From Mycogone perniciosa (taxonomy: Eukaryota > Ascomycota > Sordariomycetes > Hypocreales > Hypocreaceae): a DNA stretch of 64,000 bases. Under the pieces are notes generated by a model. It made no database searches, was not told the origin of the DNA, and worked only from the letters and a program-made list of their open reading frames with translations. The stretch's first letter is position 1. The number at the start of each line of letters is the position of its first letter. The stretch spans positions 1 to 64,000 of the forward strand of contig JAOALB010000006.1 of the NCBI GenBank assembly GCA_025331125.1, in the 5' to 3' direction. A program made the translations under genes and the position numbers. Below are positions 38,701 to 51,545 of the stretch, piece by piece.

Positions 38701-41700
38701 AAGGCAGCTATTATATTTAACTTAATATAAAATCTGGCATTATATAAAGTATTTAATATTTCCCAGATTAGCAGTAATAGGTAGCGATTCTTTATAGTAA
38801 TATTATTAAAGCCTCGGTAATTTTAATAAATACAGACGCTTTTTCTAGGTTTTGCAGTAAAGAGTAAAGGTATAGTATATCTCGCTTTAGATTCCTTAAT
38901 AAATCCTTTAGCTAAATTCTTATCTAGCTATTTGTTTATAACTTAAAGTTTACTTAATAATATTAAGCAGTTCTTTTAATATAATAGTTCTTTCTTTAAT
39001 AAAAGCTTGATTTTATAGTTTTATAATCTCTTAAAAGGAAGTTTATTTACTAGTTATAAAAAGAAGCTAATAATTTTATTTTATAGCTAGTTAAAAAGTT
39101 TCTTTTAAATATTACTTTCTGTTAATTTTAGCTTTACTTTTATAAACTTATTAATATTAAACTTTAATATCCCTTAAAGGTACTCTTTACTATAGCAGTA
39201 TATAAGGAATTTATAAAAAGCTTAAAGGAATAGTGTTTATACTACTATAAAGCTGCCTTATCTTTATAATATATTTATAAAAGTATCTTTATTAAACTTT
39301 AATAGTTAGTATACTTTATATTCCTGCTTTTATATATTTTCTGCTAGGTCTGCCTATATTAGTTTTATATACTAAACAGATAAGTTTTTATAAAATTAGA
39401 TAAATAATATTGCAGTAGATATTTAAATATTTATTAAGTTAGGTTAGTTATATAGCGTTACTGCTATAGGTTTATTAAGTATTAATATACTTAGCTTAAA
39501 AAGTTATATTAAATTATATTAGTGTAAATATTAATAGCTACTGGCTATAAGCGTTATTAAAACTAGTATTAAAGGCTTATTTAGTATTATCTATACCTTA
39601 ATCTCTAGTCCTTTACAGTTATTAGGTTAATAAGTATAATAGTAATTTTACTTTAATGTTAGTGGAAGGTTAATATAGAGGTCCCTTTCTCTCTATTAAG
39701 GCATTATCTCTTTTAATATACTTTTAATATAAGCTTAAAACTTAACTTTTTTTTTAACTTTCTTTTTTATCCTCTTTAATATATTATTTTATTTCTTACT
39801 AATAGTATAAAGTGCTGACTTTAAAGGTTTGCCTAGGATATTAATATTATATAAAATAGTTATTAGGCTAGGGATTATTGGTATAGTATAGGTTTAAAGG
39901 CAATAATTTATTAAATAGTATTGTAAGTTAAAGGTAACTATTAATATAGGCTAGTTAATATTAAGATTATATTACTATAGCTATAATATTTTAAAGATAA
40001 AGGGGTTTTAATTTAAGAGATTAATAATGAAAAATATATATAACTTTCTATATTCCTTTATTTCTATATTTAAGATTATATAGTTAGTAAACTATACTGC
40101 TGCTTTTATATTAGCTAAGATAAGGCTTTTTAGTTTAGGTAATTATATTATTAGGATTTAAGACTTTTAGAGAAAATACTAGTCTATAAAGCCTTATATT
40201 AAATAGCCACTATTAATAAAGGTTAGTATAGTTATTAATAAGTATATAAAGAATAATATAGTATAGATAAATAGTGATTTACTATTTATAGTATTTAAAA
40301 TTAATAGTTTATTATTAATAGTAATCTATTATATTTATAGAGGTATTAGATTTATAGGCTATTTTAATATTTTATTGCGCTTTTTAATATGATATTATTA
40401 AAAAGCTACTTTTTTCCCTGCCTTTTTATATTAAAAGTTATATCTTTATAGGCAAATATATTGCTAAAGGTAACTAATCCTTTAATAAAGCCAGTTTTAT
40501 CAATATAGTATAGGAATAGGTTTCTATAGTATAATAGGTTATTTCTTTAGGCTGAGAAGTACTAGTATTATAGGAACTAGGGAATAGGAATTTATAGTAC
40601 TAGTATACCTTTTCCCTAGCTTAAGATATATACCTTGCTTTAAGGCGCTATAGTGCTATTACTTTAATATATTCTACGTCCTAAAAAGCCACTACTATAT
40701 CCCTATAGGGTTTAAAGTCTTATAATATTAGCTTTCTGCTTTTCTATATAGTTATTAACTATATATTAGCCGCTATAGTAATAGTATAGGTTATAGAGTT
40801 ATTAGTATTTTTTTGCATTATAAAGTAAAGGATATAGTATTTAACTATATAAGATTACCTATATCCTTTTACTTTAAAGGGTTTAGTTTATTTTAAAGTA
40901 AAGCTTATTAAAGAGTATAGTTACTGTTTAGCTTTTTAAGCTTATAGTTGCCTTTAAGTTTTATATAATAGGCTTACTTTTTAAAGTTATTATAAACTTT
41001 TTAATTAAAAGTTCTTTAAATAAACTAGTTATTTTTATTTATAAGCTTATTGCTTTTATTAGTAAAGGCAGCAGCTATTTCTTTAAATACTTTAAAGTAA
41101 AAGGTATTAACCTTTTAAGTATTGGTTTTACTGGCTTAGGCTGCTAGTTTATAGAATTTAGTAATAAAGTTTTAGAATAGCTTATTTGCTATATAGTAAA
41201 TATTAAACTTTTAAGCAGTAGATTATAAAAGGTTAAAAGTTTTATATTATAAGTCTAGGAATTTAATAAAAGTTTTATTATTTTTTTATTTTTATATTAT
41301 ATAATTATCCTTCTTTATTATAATATAGTTAAATACATTTTATATTAAATTATAAATATTATTATTTAATTAACTATTAATATAAAGGATATATTTATAA
41401 AAGGTATTAAAGTATTTAGTATTAATTATAATATTATATAATATAGAAAACTATTAGTTTATATATTTCTATTAATAGGTTTTTATATCTTTATTTTTAA
41501 TATTAAATTTATTTTTAAGGTTATTTGTTTAATGCCTAAAGATATTATTACTTTTAGCTTTAATAAACTTATTAATTATATTACTTTAACTTTAAACTTT
41601 ATATTAAGCAAGCTTTAGGTTTTTAATAATAGTAATATTTTTAGCCTTTTTTTATTTTAAGGCTATATTAAAGTTATACTTTTAGTTCTAGAAATAGTTG

Positions 41701-42121
41701 AAGATAATATTAAAAAACTATTTAAGTTTTAGTGCTTAAAGCTATAAAGTTAAATTATAGTTATTATTATAAGCTTTTAAAATAGTATAGATATAAAGCT
41801 AGTCGCGGAAGTAATTAGCGAGCTTTACTTTTTAATTAAAGTCCCCCTTTATACTTTTTATTTTTACTTTAATATTCTTAGGTTAAATGCAGGCTAAGGA
41901 ATTGGGTATAGGCTAAAGAGCTAGGCTAGGGTATATTCTTTACTGCAGGGATATAGGCTTTTAGGCTTAAAGTCTCGCTATAGTTAAGGATTAGTGAATT
42001 TCCTATAAGATATAAGGCTTTTTATAATATTGCGACTAGGTTATTAGCGACTTTATTAATTCTTTTTAGGCAGGGTTAAGGGCTAAGGGTAATAGCGCAG
42101 TTATTATAGGAAGGCATAAAC
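35788..42121 (-). pseudogene. Gypsy-C gag-pol, RIP-inactivated
   Basis: RT is very clear on the minus strand at about 38480-38850: YRGFNNITIKNRYLLLLI, then IKLNIIAAFNKLKI (catalytic LD now LN), TWFRLFKTFIIPFSLYN, and AYFNNILVYLA (from YLDDILVYS). Integrase should lie at about 36000-37700 and gag at about 40000-42000. The RT is closely similar to that of Gypsy-A, so the two belong to one clade. A 28-bp sequence is repeated three times at 38372-38455 inside the RT/RNase H part. No functional frame remains. Confidence 0.88.
38372..38455. repeat. Three perfect tandem copies of a 28-bp unit
   Basis: Unit ATATTAACTTAAAGACTTAT plus ATTAATTA, three identical copies of 28 bases. The length is not a multiple of three, so it could not have been in a working pol frame. 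The lack of any difference between copies suggests it arose after RIP of the element. Confidence 0.95.
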
Positions 42122-42283
42122 TATTACAGTATATAAAACAGTAGGTTAAAGTAATATCTTTATTATACCTTAAATAAGGCAAAAAGCTATAAAAATATAG
42201 CTTAGAGGTATAGGACTAAGCCATTATATAAGGATGTATATAATGCTAATAAGTTATTAAAGGGCAGGTTTAGTGCCGTAATA
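42122..42283 (-). repeat. Gypsy-C 5' LTR (162 bp)
   Basis: Right LTR, same length as 35626-35787, ending in GTGCCGTAATA followed by the GGAAT target duplication. Confidence 0.92.
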
Positions 42284-42515
42284 GGAATAAAGCTTAATTT
42301 TAGTAATAAATATACTATAATAGCTTTACTATATATATATATATAGCTAATATAAAGCAAAACGTAGAATATATGCATTATAAGCGCTTATATAGTCTAA
42401 TATATCGCTTATACAATATATATATTAGCTAGTATCTGCTATATAAGCAGATAAAAGCTCTTTAATGCTAATTAGTATTAATAAATAGTAGGTCCTTATC
42501 CTATTTAACCTAATA
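42284..42515 (+). repeat. Repeat E LTR copy 2, right fragment
   Basis: It resumes the LTR interrupted by Gypsy-C, with the TATATATATATAGCTAATATA core, GGTCCTTATCC and the end AACCTAATA (RIP form of AACCCAACA). Total length without Gypsy-C is 276 bp, against 274 bp in copy 1. The outer flanks AACTT and TACCC agree only partly as a target duplication. Confidence 0.82.
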
Positions 42516-43560
42516 TACCCCCTAGTTAATAAAGCTATTCCTAGTATTTATTAACTATTATCCTAGTTTATTTATAGTATTATAACTATTTAACTGTACT
42601 TTTAAAGCCTCTTTTACTTAATTGAAAGGTCTTTTATTGTAAATATATATTAATATTTTATTATTAAAGGTAATAAAAATATAAACGCTATAGCTATTAA
42701 TAATTTATAATAATAGGAAGTTAAATAATAAAGCTTTTTAAATAAATATATTAATCATCTTTTAGCTTTATTCTTTACTTTTTTTTAATTATTAATATTA
42801 TTATTATTATTAATAATAGCAGTATTAGCAGTATTAATATAGCTTTAATAAATATTATACTTTTTGTGTATTTCTTTTATAATATTATTTTATTAATTAA
42901 TAATAAAATTATAAAATAAAAATACCTCTTTAATTAAATAGAGTTGCAGTTGCCTTTTAAAGGTGGCTTATTATAGTGTTAATTGTCTTTAGGCAGCTAT
43001 ACCTACTGCTGCTTTTATACCAGCTTTTACTTTAGCTAGTCTAGTTTTTATTACTGCACTGGCTACACTAATTAGTTTAGTTATTTAGCCTCTCTTTTAT
43101 TTAAAGTTAAAGCTTACTAGGAATTGCAAGAAAGCCTTTACTAAGCTATATATTATAGTATCTTTATTAGCTCCTCCTTTTACTCCTACTACTTTTATTA
43201 CTACTTTTACTTTTACTTTAGCCTTTGCCTTTATTATTGCTGCTCCCGCTATTGCTTTTACTGCTATACTATTATCCCCTTTTTATAAAGGTTATTTAAA
43301 ATAAGAATTGTTAATAAAAGAGATTTTTTTTAATATATTACTATTGCCTACTTTTAGCAGTATACTGTTTATTTTAATAGTAACTATTAATACACTTTTT
43401 AATATATTTTTCCTTGCTTTTACTATATTACTTTAATTAATTATATACTTTATAGTTATTTAATATTTATATTAATTATATACTGGCTTTTTCAAACTAT
43501 AAATAAAAATAAAGATAAGAATTAAATAAATATACTATTTTTTTTTTATATATTTATAAG
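42516..43560. other. Unassigned degenerate sequence with a long Ala/Thr or Lys/Val-like open run
   Basis: It starts where Gypsy-B copy (b) should resume, but I could not align it with copy (c) convincingly. From about 42940 to 43300 both strands stay mostly open. The plus strand gives an Ala/Thr/Phe-rich run and the minus strand a Lys/Val/Ala-rich run. Base composition is a little richer in C and G than the surroundings. It may be the far end of Copia-B or an unrelated fragment. Confidence 0.3.
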
Positions 43561-46500
43561 CTAATATAATTAAATAGCAATTTAATATAAAAAGGTATTA
43601 CGCTTTTAATTTAATTTATTAAAGGAGGAAGACTTAATTTATATTAAAGAGGCGGCTGCTTTAAATAGCTATAATAATAATGCCTTTTATGCGCAAGCGT
43701 ATAAAGGGTAGAAAGCTTTAAGTAATTAGTTATTGCAGTAATAAGGTATGCCTTTTATAGTAAATAGCCTTTAAGTTAAAATTAAATAGTTTCCTATACT
43801 TTTATATATTTTAGTCCAGTAACTATATATCTATTAAATTTAATAGTGCTTTAAAGTGCTTAAATCGCTATTAAAGAAAGGCTTTAATAGGCCTATTGGT
43901 AGGTATAAAGTTAATAAAAAGATAAAGAATTAAAAATAATCTTTTATAGTATTTCTGTTAAAGATATATATTTTATATATTAATATACTATAGGTAAATA
44001 TAACTTTATATACTTTTTTTAATTATAAAATATATAATTAATTAATTATAATAGTTAATATTTTAATTAATATTAAAATTAAAATTTATCTTTTAAAAAA
44101 AGTAATATAAATTTATTACCTCTTTTATTATTTAAATAAAAGTAGATAACTTTACGTTAATTATAAATATAGTAATAGTGCTTTAATATATAGTATTTTA
44201 TAAAATAAGGCTTAAAAAGAAGATAATAAAATATCTTTAAAATAATCTTTAAATATTTATATTATTAGTAAAAAAAGTATTATTTAAAGCAGTTAAAACT
44301 TATATTTTACTTTACCTTTTATATTAAAAAGTTAAAAAGCGCTATATATATAAATAGCAGATTAATTAATTAACCGTTTTAAAGTGCATTTTATTAAAGT
44401 TAATTAAAAACTATAATAAAGTTAAAGCGCTATATACTATATTTAGCTTTATTATAATAGCTATATAAAATATAATTTTTTTTTTAATATATTTTAATAA
44501 TTGCTTTTATAGCTTATATTATAGTTTTTTAAACTTTATAATTAATATTACAATTATAAAAAGCTATATTTTATTATTAAACTTAAATTATTTTATAACC
44601 TTTTTTAAATAAATTTTATAAAAAAGGTATATTCTATACTTTTTATAGTTTTAAGTAATTTTAATATTTAAAAGCTACTATATATCCCTTTTACTATAAG
44701 GTTTATACTTTACTTTAAAGGTATTTAATAGCTTAATATAAAAAGCTTTATTATTATAATAATATATAATTAAAATATTATTTATATAAAATATAATACA
44801 AATCTTTTAAGCTTAGTTATAAAAGAGGCAAGGCTCTTTAAAGCGTACAATTAACCTTTATTTCCTTAAAGTTAAAGATAGTTTATTAAACTATAATTTT
44901 AATAAGTCTTTTAGCCTATATAAAGCTTTAGTAAGCTTTAAACAAATATTTAATTGCTTAAAACCCTTAAAAAGCTTATATATAACTAGTTTTAAATTTT
45001 TATCCTTTAAAGTATTAAAAATGGTATTTTTAATATTATATTACTTTAATTTAAAGTTAAATCTTACTGTTAAACTAATAAATATATAAAAAGAATATAC
45101 TATTAATATAGCAATATATATACTCTCTATTGTAAAGTATTTTTATAAATCCCTTTAAACTATAAAATAAACTTTATAGTATTTTAGATTTTTATTTTAA
45201 TTAAATTTATATATAGAAACTTAATATATAAGTAGTAGGTTTATGTTCGCCTTTAAATATAATATCTTTTACTAAATTCCTTTTATATATAAAAAGTTAA
45301 TTTTATTATATATAGTTTATTTAAACTTAGCTTTAAGTAAATATTTTATAAACTTTTTTTAGTCTTTTAATAATTTTATTAAATCCTTTTAGTATATAGT
45401 TTATTTATTAAAAGTAATACTTTTTTAAAAGGAATCTTTTTAATTTATTACTATATTAAAAATAATAAATACTATTACTATATTTTTTAATTTACTATTT
45501 ATTTGCTTTTATTAATTAAGCAGTAATTAAAATAGTATTAAATTAAAAAGTATTATAATTATTAAATATATATTAGGCTTATTATTCTTCAAAGTAGTGC
45601 TTAAAGTATATATTCTAATTTTATATACTAGGAAATATTTATTAACTTTTTCTGCAGTTTATTTCCTTTAAAGTTTTATACTCCTATAAATATTAACTAT
45701 TTCTTTACTACTTAAAGAATTATTAACTAGCTTTTCTTTTAAAGTTTATTCTTTTAATATAAAAGTAGGTAAGTCTTTTAAATATTAATATACCTTTAGC
45801 TATAGCAGTTTATCCTTTTTTATTAAATAATATACCTTTAATATATAAAGCTATTTTTTTATTAACCTTTCTTTATTAAAAAGGGGTAAATTACTTTTAA
45901 AAGTATTGCTTAAAGTTCCTATTAATATATTAATTTTATTTATAGAGATTAATTATTTTAAAGTAGCCTTTAATATTTAAAAACTAAAAGGTCTTTTTAA
46001 GTATACTAATAGTTTACTTAAAGTATTTATTAAATAAATCTTAATACTTAATATAATTCTTACCTTTAAAAGTATACTCTCTTTTTTTATATTACTTATA
46101 AAGGTATTTTTTACTATAGGAATATATATTAAAAAGAGTTTAAATTTTAGCTTATTTTCTTTAACTTTATTAAACAGTTTATTTAACTTAACTATAAATA
46201 GCTTATCTGCACTTTCTTTTTTACTATTAAAAAAGCTAGTTTTATTAAACTATATATTCTTTATAATAATTACCTTTATTAAGTAAGGTAATTAAATGCA
46301 ATATATATTATTTATAGTATATTTAATAAAATATCCAATTAAGCCTTTAAACTTTATTTTAAATTCTCTTTTATGTTAGCTAGCTTTATATTCTTTATTA
46401 AATATATAGGCGCAGCAGCTATATATATAAAGTCTATTTTAATTTAGCTATAAGTCTATAAATAGCTTTTTTCTTAAAAGGGGTATAAAATTGCAAAACT

Positions 46501-47295
46501 ATTACTTTAATCTTTTAATAAATAATATTATATTAAAGCTATATATAAGACTTATATCAATAATATATACTATAACTTCAATACTTTTAAGCTATAAATT
46601 AATTAAAAGGGTTATAGCTTTAAATATCTGTATTAATTTATTTATAATTTCCTAACCTATATACTTTAAGGCATTATTTAGCTTATATATATAGGAATAG
46701 GCAAGCTTTAAAATAATTCCTTTTATATTTACCTAGATCTAGAAGTATATTAAGCCTTTAACTATAATTACAGCTTTTTTATTATACGACTTAAAAAAAT
46801 ATATTAAAATATTATATTATATTTTTACTATACTTATAAAGTTAAAGAAACTATTAAAGACAGTATTTTATTTTTTATTTAATAAAGGGCCTATATATAA
46901 CTATAAAGTATATTCCTCTTTAACTATTCAAGCTAATTATCCCTATTATAACTATAAAGATAATCTTAAAGATCCTAGTATACTTTAAAGAATAGTTTTA
47001 GTGTTTATCTTTTAAATATTCTGCAAAAGATAACTTATTTTATATATATAAAAATATAAGCTTTACACTCTATTTATATAGTTCCTTTAATATATATATT
47101 CCTTGCATTCTTTACTAGTACTTTAAGTGCTTTTAGGCCTAGATATCTTGATTATAGGTGCTAAAGCTGCTTTAAGTTATTATATAGTGTTGATAGGTTA
47201 TATATCAGTCTTCTCCTTTTTCCTAATATTATATAAATATAGTAGTCTGCGCTAAAAAGAAGGAATAAAGCACTTATACTGCTTGGGATAGTATT
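43561..47295 (-). pseudogene. Copia-B pol (integrase, RT), RIP-inactivated
   Basis: A second Copia type, not closely similar to Copia-A. On the minus strand, 46270-46800 reads as integrase in one frame: KGIILKLAYSYIYKLNNA resembles KGIxxExAxxYxxxxNGxxER. It is followed by EIINKLIQIF, then VYIIDISLIYS (AxYIxNxxP type), and CCAYIFNKEYKAS (GCxAYxxxxxxK), then LIGYFIKYTINNIYCIxLP (GYxVGYxxxxxYRIWxP). The RT catalytic motif is at about 44764-44790: FYINNILII, from YVDDILI. RNase H should lie left of that. A gag upstream of the integrase is missing or too decayed to see. Confidence 0.72.
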
Positions 47296-47688
47296 TTATT
47301 AAGGGGGAATCAGCGCTCCAAACATATATATATACACCAACAATAACTAGAATAAAGCGCGGGAACCGCGCTTTTAATAGAACTATAAAGCTGTAATTAA
47401 GTAATATAAGGATTAAAAGATACTGCAAATTATTTAATTATAATATCTGCAGTTAAAAGCAACTAACAGTTACCTCTTTACGCTTTAATAGCTGTGAAAT
47501 TATAGGTAAAGGTAATATATTAAAGGAGAATACAGGTTAGTTTTTATTAAACTAGGTCTATCTATTTATCTTTATAGTCTTATGCCTCCTTAATCTAATA
47601 ACTGCTTAAATAAGTAATTAACTTTATTTAAATAGGCTAGTAAAATGGATTATAAATATATTAAGTATATTAGTTACCTTTAATAAAA
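47296..47688 (-). repeat. Repeat D, copy 1 (about 393 bp)
   Basis: It matches 57475-57847 along its length. Termini are inverted: TTATTAAGGGG at the left and CCTTTAATAAA at the right. It contains a strong hairpin AGCGCGG-GAA-CCGCGCT at 47356-47372. It adjoins Copia-B on the right, where a 5' LTR of that element would be, and CCCTCCC follows at 47689-47695. No target duplication is visible here. It could be the Copia-B LTR or an independent small element. The strand assumes it is an LTR of the minus-strand Copia-B. Confidence 0.6.
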
Positions 47689-50050
47689 CCCTCCCTATAA
47701 GTATTTATAAATAAAAGAAGTAAATTTTAATAAAATACTTATCTGGCTAAACCTTTTAGTATTAAGATTATGATTCCTTAAAGTAAATATTAATAATATA
47801 AAGAAATAATAGAATAAGTATATTATAAAAAAAGGAAAACTAAAAATAAAATTACTACTATATATACTATTAATATCTTTATATTTAATTTATATTAAAT
47901 TATTCTCTTTATATTAAAACAACTATAATTAAATAGTTTTACTTTAATAAGTTATATTTATTACTAAGTATTTTAAACTATTATCTGTTTATTTTATATT
48001 AATTATTTTATTATTTAAGTAAATATATAGATTTACTTTTAGTTGTTTATCCTGCTATTGCTTTTATCATAGATACTATTTAGGTAGTTAAGCTAGCAGT
48101 ATTATTTTATTTCTTTACTATTAGTATAGTTTATAAAGCTAAAGAGAATACTTTTCTTTTTCTTAACTGCAGCTAGCTTAATTATATAGTAGTAGGTATA
48201 GGTATAGTTAAAGTTAAAGGTTAAGTCCTGGAAATTAATTATAGATATTATATCTTAGTTTATTTATATATTATTAGGAGAATAAATAATTACTAGGAAA
48301 AGCTATTATTATAGTAGATTAAATAGTTCTCTTTTATAGAGTTATTTACTAATACTTTAAAATCTATTAAATATTATTTATTAATCTTTATTATATTCCT
48401 TTTATAAATTATTTTTAAAGGTGCCTATTAACTTTAATTAAGTTTAATTAAATAATATTTAAGTAAAAAAGGCAGGATATCCTTTATTTTTACTTTAAAG
48501 TTTATAACTGTAAGTTTATTTGCAGCTATTATTTAATATAAAACCTAAACTATATCTATATAGCTTTTAATAGAGTTTTTAAAGTATGGGTATTAGTATA
48601 AATTTTAAAGTAAAAGTTTAAACCCTTTTAAGTTAATTATTGCGTATTTTTTAAAGTTAAAAGAGATTAAAACTCTACTTAAAGGTTTTACTAGTTAATT
48701 TAACTTAATATTAATAAATCCTTAAAGTATTTATTAAATCTAAAATAGGTTTAAATAGCTGTATTTATTAGATTTAAGTTATTTTATATATAGAATTATA
48801 TAAAAGTTAAATACATAAAGGAATTTAGATTTTTTAAATATATAGGCCTATAGGTTAAGGAATTATTATATATAATATTTATAGTTATTTTTATTAAAGT
48901 TAAAGTAGTAAAGGTACCTTTATTTATTAAGAATATAAATATATTAGTGTTAAAGAAAATAAATAAACCTTAAAGATTTATCTTTTTTCTATAAAGCTTT
49001 AAAAGTGCTGTAGTTCATTAAAGATTTTAAAAGCTTAAAATATTATTTAATTCAAAGCAGCTGCGCCTTTAAATATATTTTAAAATATTAAAATCTCTAT
49101 TTGAATACCTTTTACGATTACTAATCCTTTTACTATTATATAAAGTATGATATTTAAATTAAAGTTTACTATTTAGTTTTTATAGGAAAGGTTATATAAA
49201 GAATTATAAATATTAATAATATAGAATGGCTATATAGGTTCTTTAATATCTAGTATTTATAAAAGTTTATTATAGTATAGGGTACTTTTAATAAGTAATT
49301 TATTAATAGGTAACTGCAGGTAGCTGTTAGTATACTAGTTAAGTTAAAGGTAGATTTATATTAATTAATAGCTATATTAGCTTATTAGTAAACTATTAAT
49401 AAGGTTTTATTCTTTTAACTTAAAGAAATTACTAATACAGCTAAAAGATATTTAATTAATATAGTAAAGGAGTAAAGTTTTTAGTTTACCTTTTATAAGT
49501 TAAAAAAATCAAATAAAAATTATAGGTCCTTTTTTAAGTAAAATATTATAATAAAAAGGAAAGGGGGTTGAATAAAATTAAATAGTTATGGAATAAAATT
49601 TAAATTAAAAGTAATATTTAGGCTAATATAAAATAGACTTTTAATAACTAAAAGAAAAAGAAAAAAGAAAAGAAAGTATAGTATTACTTTTTATTTCTTT
49701 ATAGGTATAAATATATAGGTTAATATATAAAGTAATTTTCTTTATTATATATAAATTACTACTCCTTTAAAGTAACTTTTTATAATTTATTTGCCTTTTT
49801 CTTTTCTTTTTTATTCTTTTTTTACTCCCTTTTCCTTTTTTTTATCCTATTATTTAATTATAGAAAATCCTACTAAAAAAGCTATTATTAATTACCTAAT
49901 ATAGCTGACTTTATTAATATACCTATTACTACTAAAAAGACTTTTAAAGAGATTTCTTTATTTTAAAAAGGTTAAATTTAACTTTACTTTTTATTTAATT
50001 ATTTACTTTAAATAAAGCTTTAGTAAATCAGTATTATTTAATTAATATCT
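47689..50050. other. AT-rich degenerate sequence, unassigned
   Basis: About 2.4 kb of RIP-mutated sequence between repeat D and a repeat E LTR. No open frame and no motif I can name. CCCTCCC at its left edge could be a polypurine tract read on the minus strand, which would make repeat D the 3' LTR of an element lying here. I could not find coding motifs to confirm that. Confidence 0.35.
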
Positions 50051-50324
50051 TGTTAGGTTAGGTAGGCTAAGGAACTACCACTTATTAGCGCTTATTAGCG
50101 CTAGGGAGCTTTTATTTGCTTATATAGCAGATACCAGCTAATATATATATTACGTAAGCGATATATTAGACTATATAGGCGCTTATAACGTATATATTCT
50201 ACGTTTTCCTTTATATTAGCTATATATATATATAGCGAGGCTATTATAGTATATTTATTACTAGAATTAAGCTTTATTCCTATTTCTCTCTATACTCTAT
50301 ATAGCTATGCCGCGCTCCGCAACA
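50051..50324 (-). repeat. Repeat E LTR, copy 3 (274 bp, minus)
   Basis: Reverse complement of the repeat E LTR. It starts TGTTAGGTTAGG and ends CGCGCTCCGCAACA and has the same 274-bp length as copy 1. The flanks (TATCT and GTTAT) do not form a duplication, so this copy may mark a recombination or deletion between elements rather than a simple solo LTR. Confidence 0.85.
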
Positions 50325-51545
50325 GTTATAAGCCTAGGTAGTAACTATTAAAGTTACTAAAAACTTCCCTTAATATTATATCTTTACCTTTACTCTTTCC
50401 CTTTGCCTTTAAGCTCTTAAAGCCATTTTTTACAATAAATAATACAGGAAATATTACCTTTATAAAGCTAGATTTAATAGTATAGTAAATTAAATAGATT
50501 ACTATTTTAAATAACTATATAACTACTGTAAAGATTTAGAATAACGTTAATCTTAATCTTTTTAATTAAAATAATAACCATTTCCCTGCTTTAAAGCTAT
50601 TTACTTTAGCTAAAGTAAAAAAAACTGCTTTAAAAGCATTTAAAAAAAACTATTTTAATAAATATCTTTATTTATTATAATAGTCTACTCTATAAATATT
50701 AGTGCATTATTGCCTTATATACTGAAAAGAGGAAGGCTAAAGCAGCGATCTTTAAATAGATATAGAAAATAGTTAATACTGGCATTTACACTTTAGTCCT
50801 TACAGACTTTAAAGCTGCAACCTAAACTATAGCCTTAGCCTTTACTGCTATTAAAGCAGCCAATAAAAACAATAAAAACTTAAACGCTAAATTTACTATT
50901 CATTAAATTATAAAAAAGCTTAAAAAACAATTAACTTTTTATAAAGATATAATATATAAAAAATTACAGATTTTATATAAATATATCCTATATAATATAG
51001 AGTATAGGAACTTAAAGCTAGAAGTATAATATATAAACTAGGCGCGCGTCTATATAAATGCAGTAAAGTATAAGCTCCTTAAAGTTACAGGAATAGCTGC
51101 CTAAAAGGCTTTCTTAAAAGCTATTAAAGTACGCTATACCTTAAACTTTACTTTGCACTACCTATACTATATAAACGGTTAAATTAAGAGTAGCAAAACC
51201 GCTAAGATCTTCTCCTTTAATCAGCTTAGTTAACTTTTCTTAAATAATATATAGAATACGGAAAATTACACTTACAGACTCTATATAATGCTTAGTAACC
51301 GCTTAGATAAAGCTATAGCGAATAATACTATACATTTAAAAGCTTTTACCGGAAAGGAATACCTATATAGACAGGAAAGGTATAATTAGCCCTTAAAGGA
51401 CTATATTATACTACTAGCTGCGCTTAAGGGAAAACCTAATAAGAAAGGGAAATATATCCTTAACCTGCAATAAGCTGCAGAAATTTATACTTGCCTTTAA
51501 AAAGATAAATAGTATACGCTATTATACTTTATTTTTAATAAAAGC
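50325..51545 (+). pseudogene. Broken ORF of unknown family
   Basis: Plus-strand sequence that reads in one frame for some 300 codons (about 50620-51520) when TAA/TAG codons are counted as former Gln or Trp. It is Lys- and Ala-rich and contains FKAATxTIALAFTAIKAANK, then KVTGIAA, then YRLYIMLSNRLDKAI and YIILLAALKGKPNKKGKY. G+C is higher than on either side, so RIP damage is milder. It matches no retrotransposon domain that I recognise and no zinc knuckle is visible. A gag of an unfamiliar element or a captured host gene are both possible. Confidence 0.45.

Larger units (their letters stand above)
35626..42283 (-). mobile_element. Gypsy-C: complete Ty3/Gypsy retrotransposon, RIP-dead
   Basis: A 6658-bp element with two 162-bp LTRs and a perfect target duplication GGAAT (35621-35625 and 42284-42288). 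It is inserted in a repeat E LTR, which it splits. The element reads on the minus strand: the polypurine tract lies beside the left LTR, and the RT reads right to left. LTR ends are TATTACAG and CTGTAACA, close to those of Gypsy-A. Confidence 0.93.

Noticed and set aside
50051..50324. Repeat E copy 3 as a simple solo LTR insertion
   Set aside because: The flanking five bases do not match, so only the LTR itself is reported and not an insertion event.
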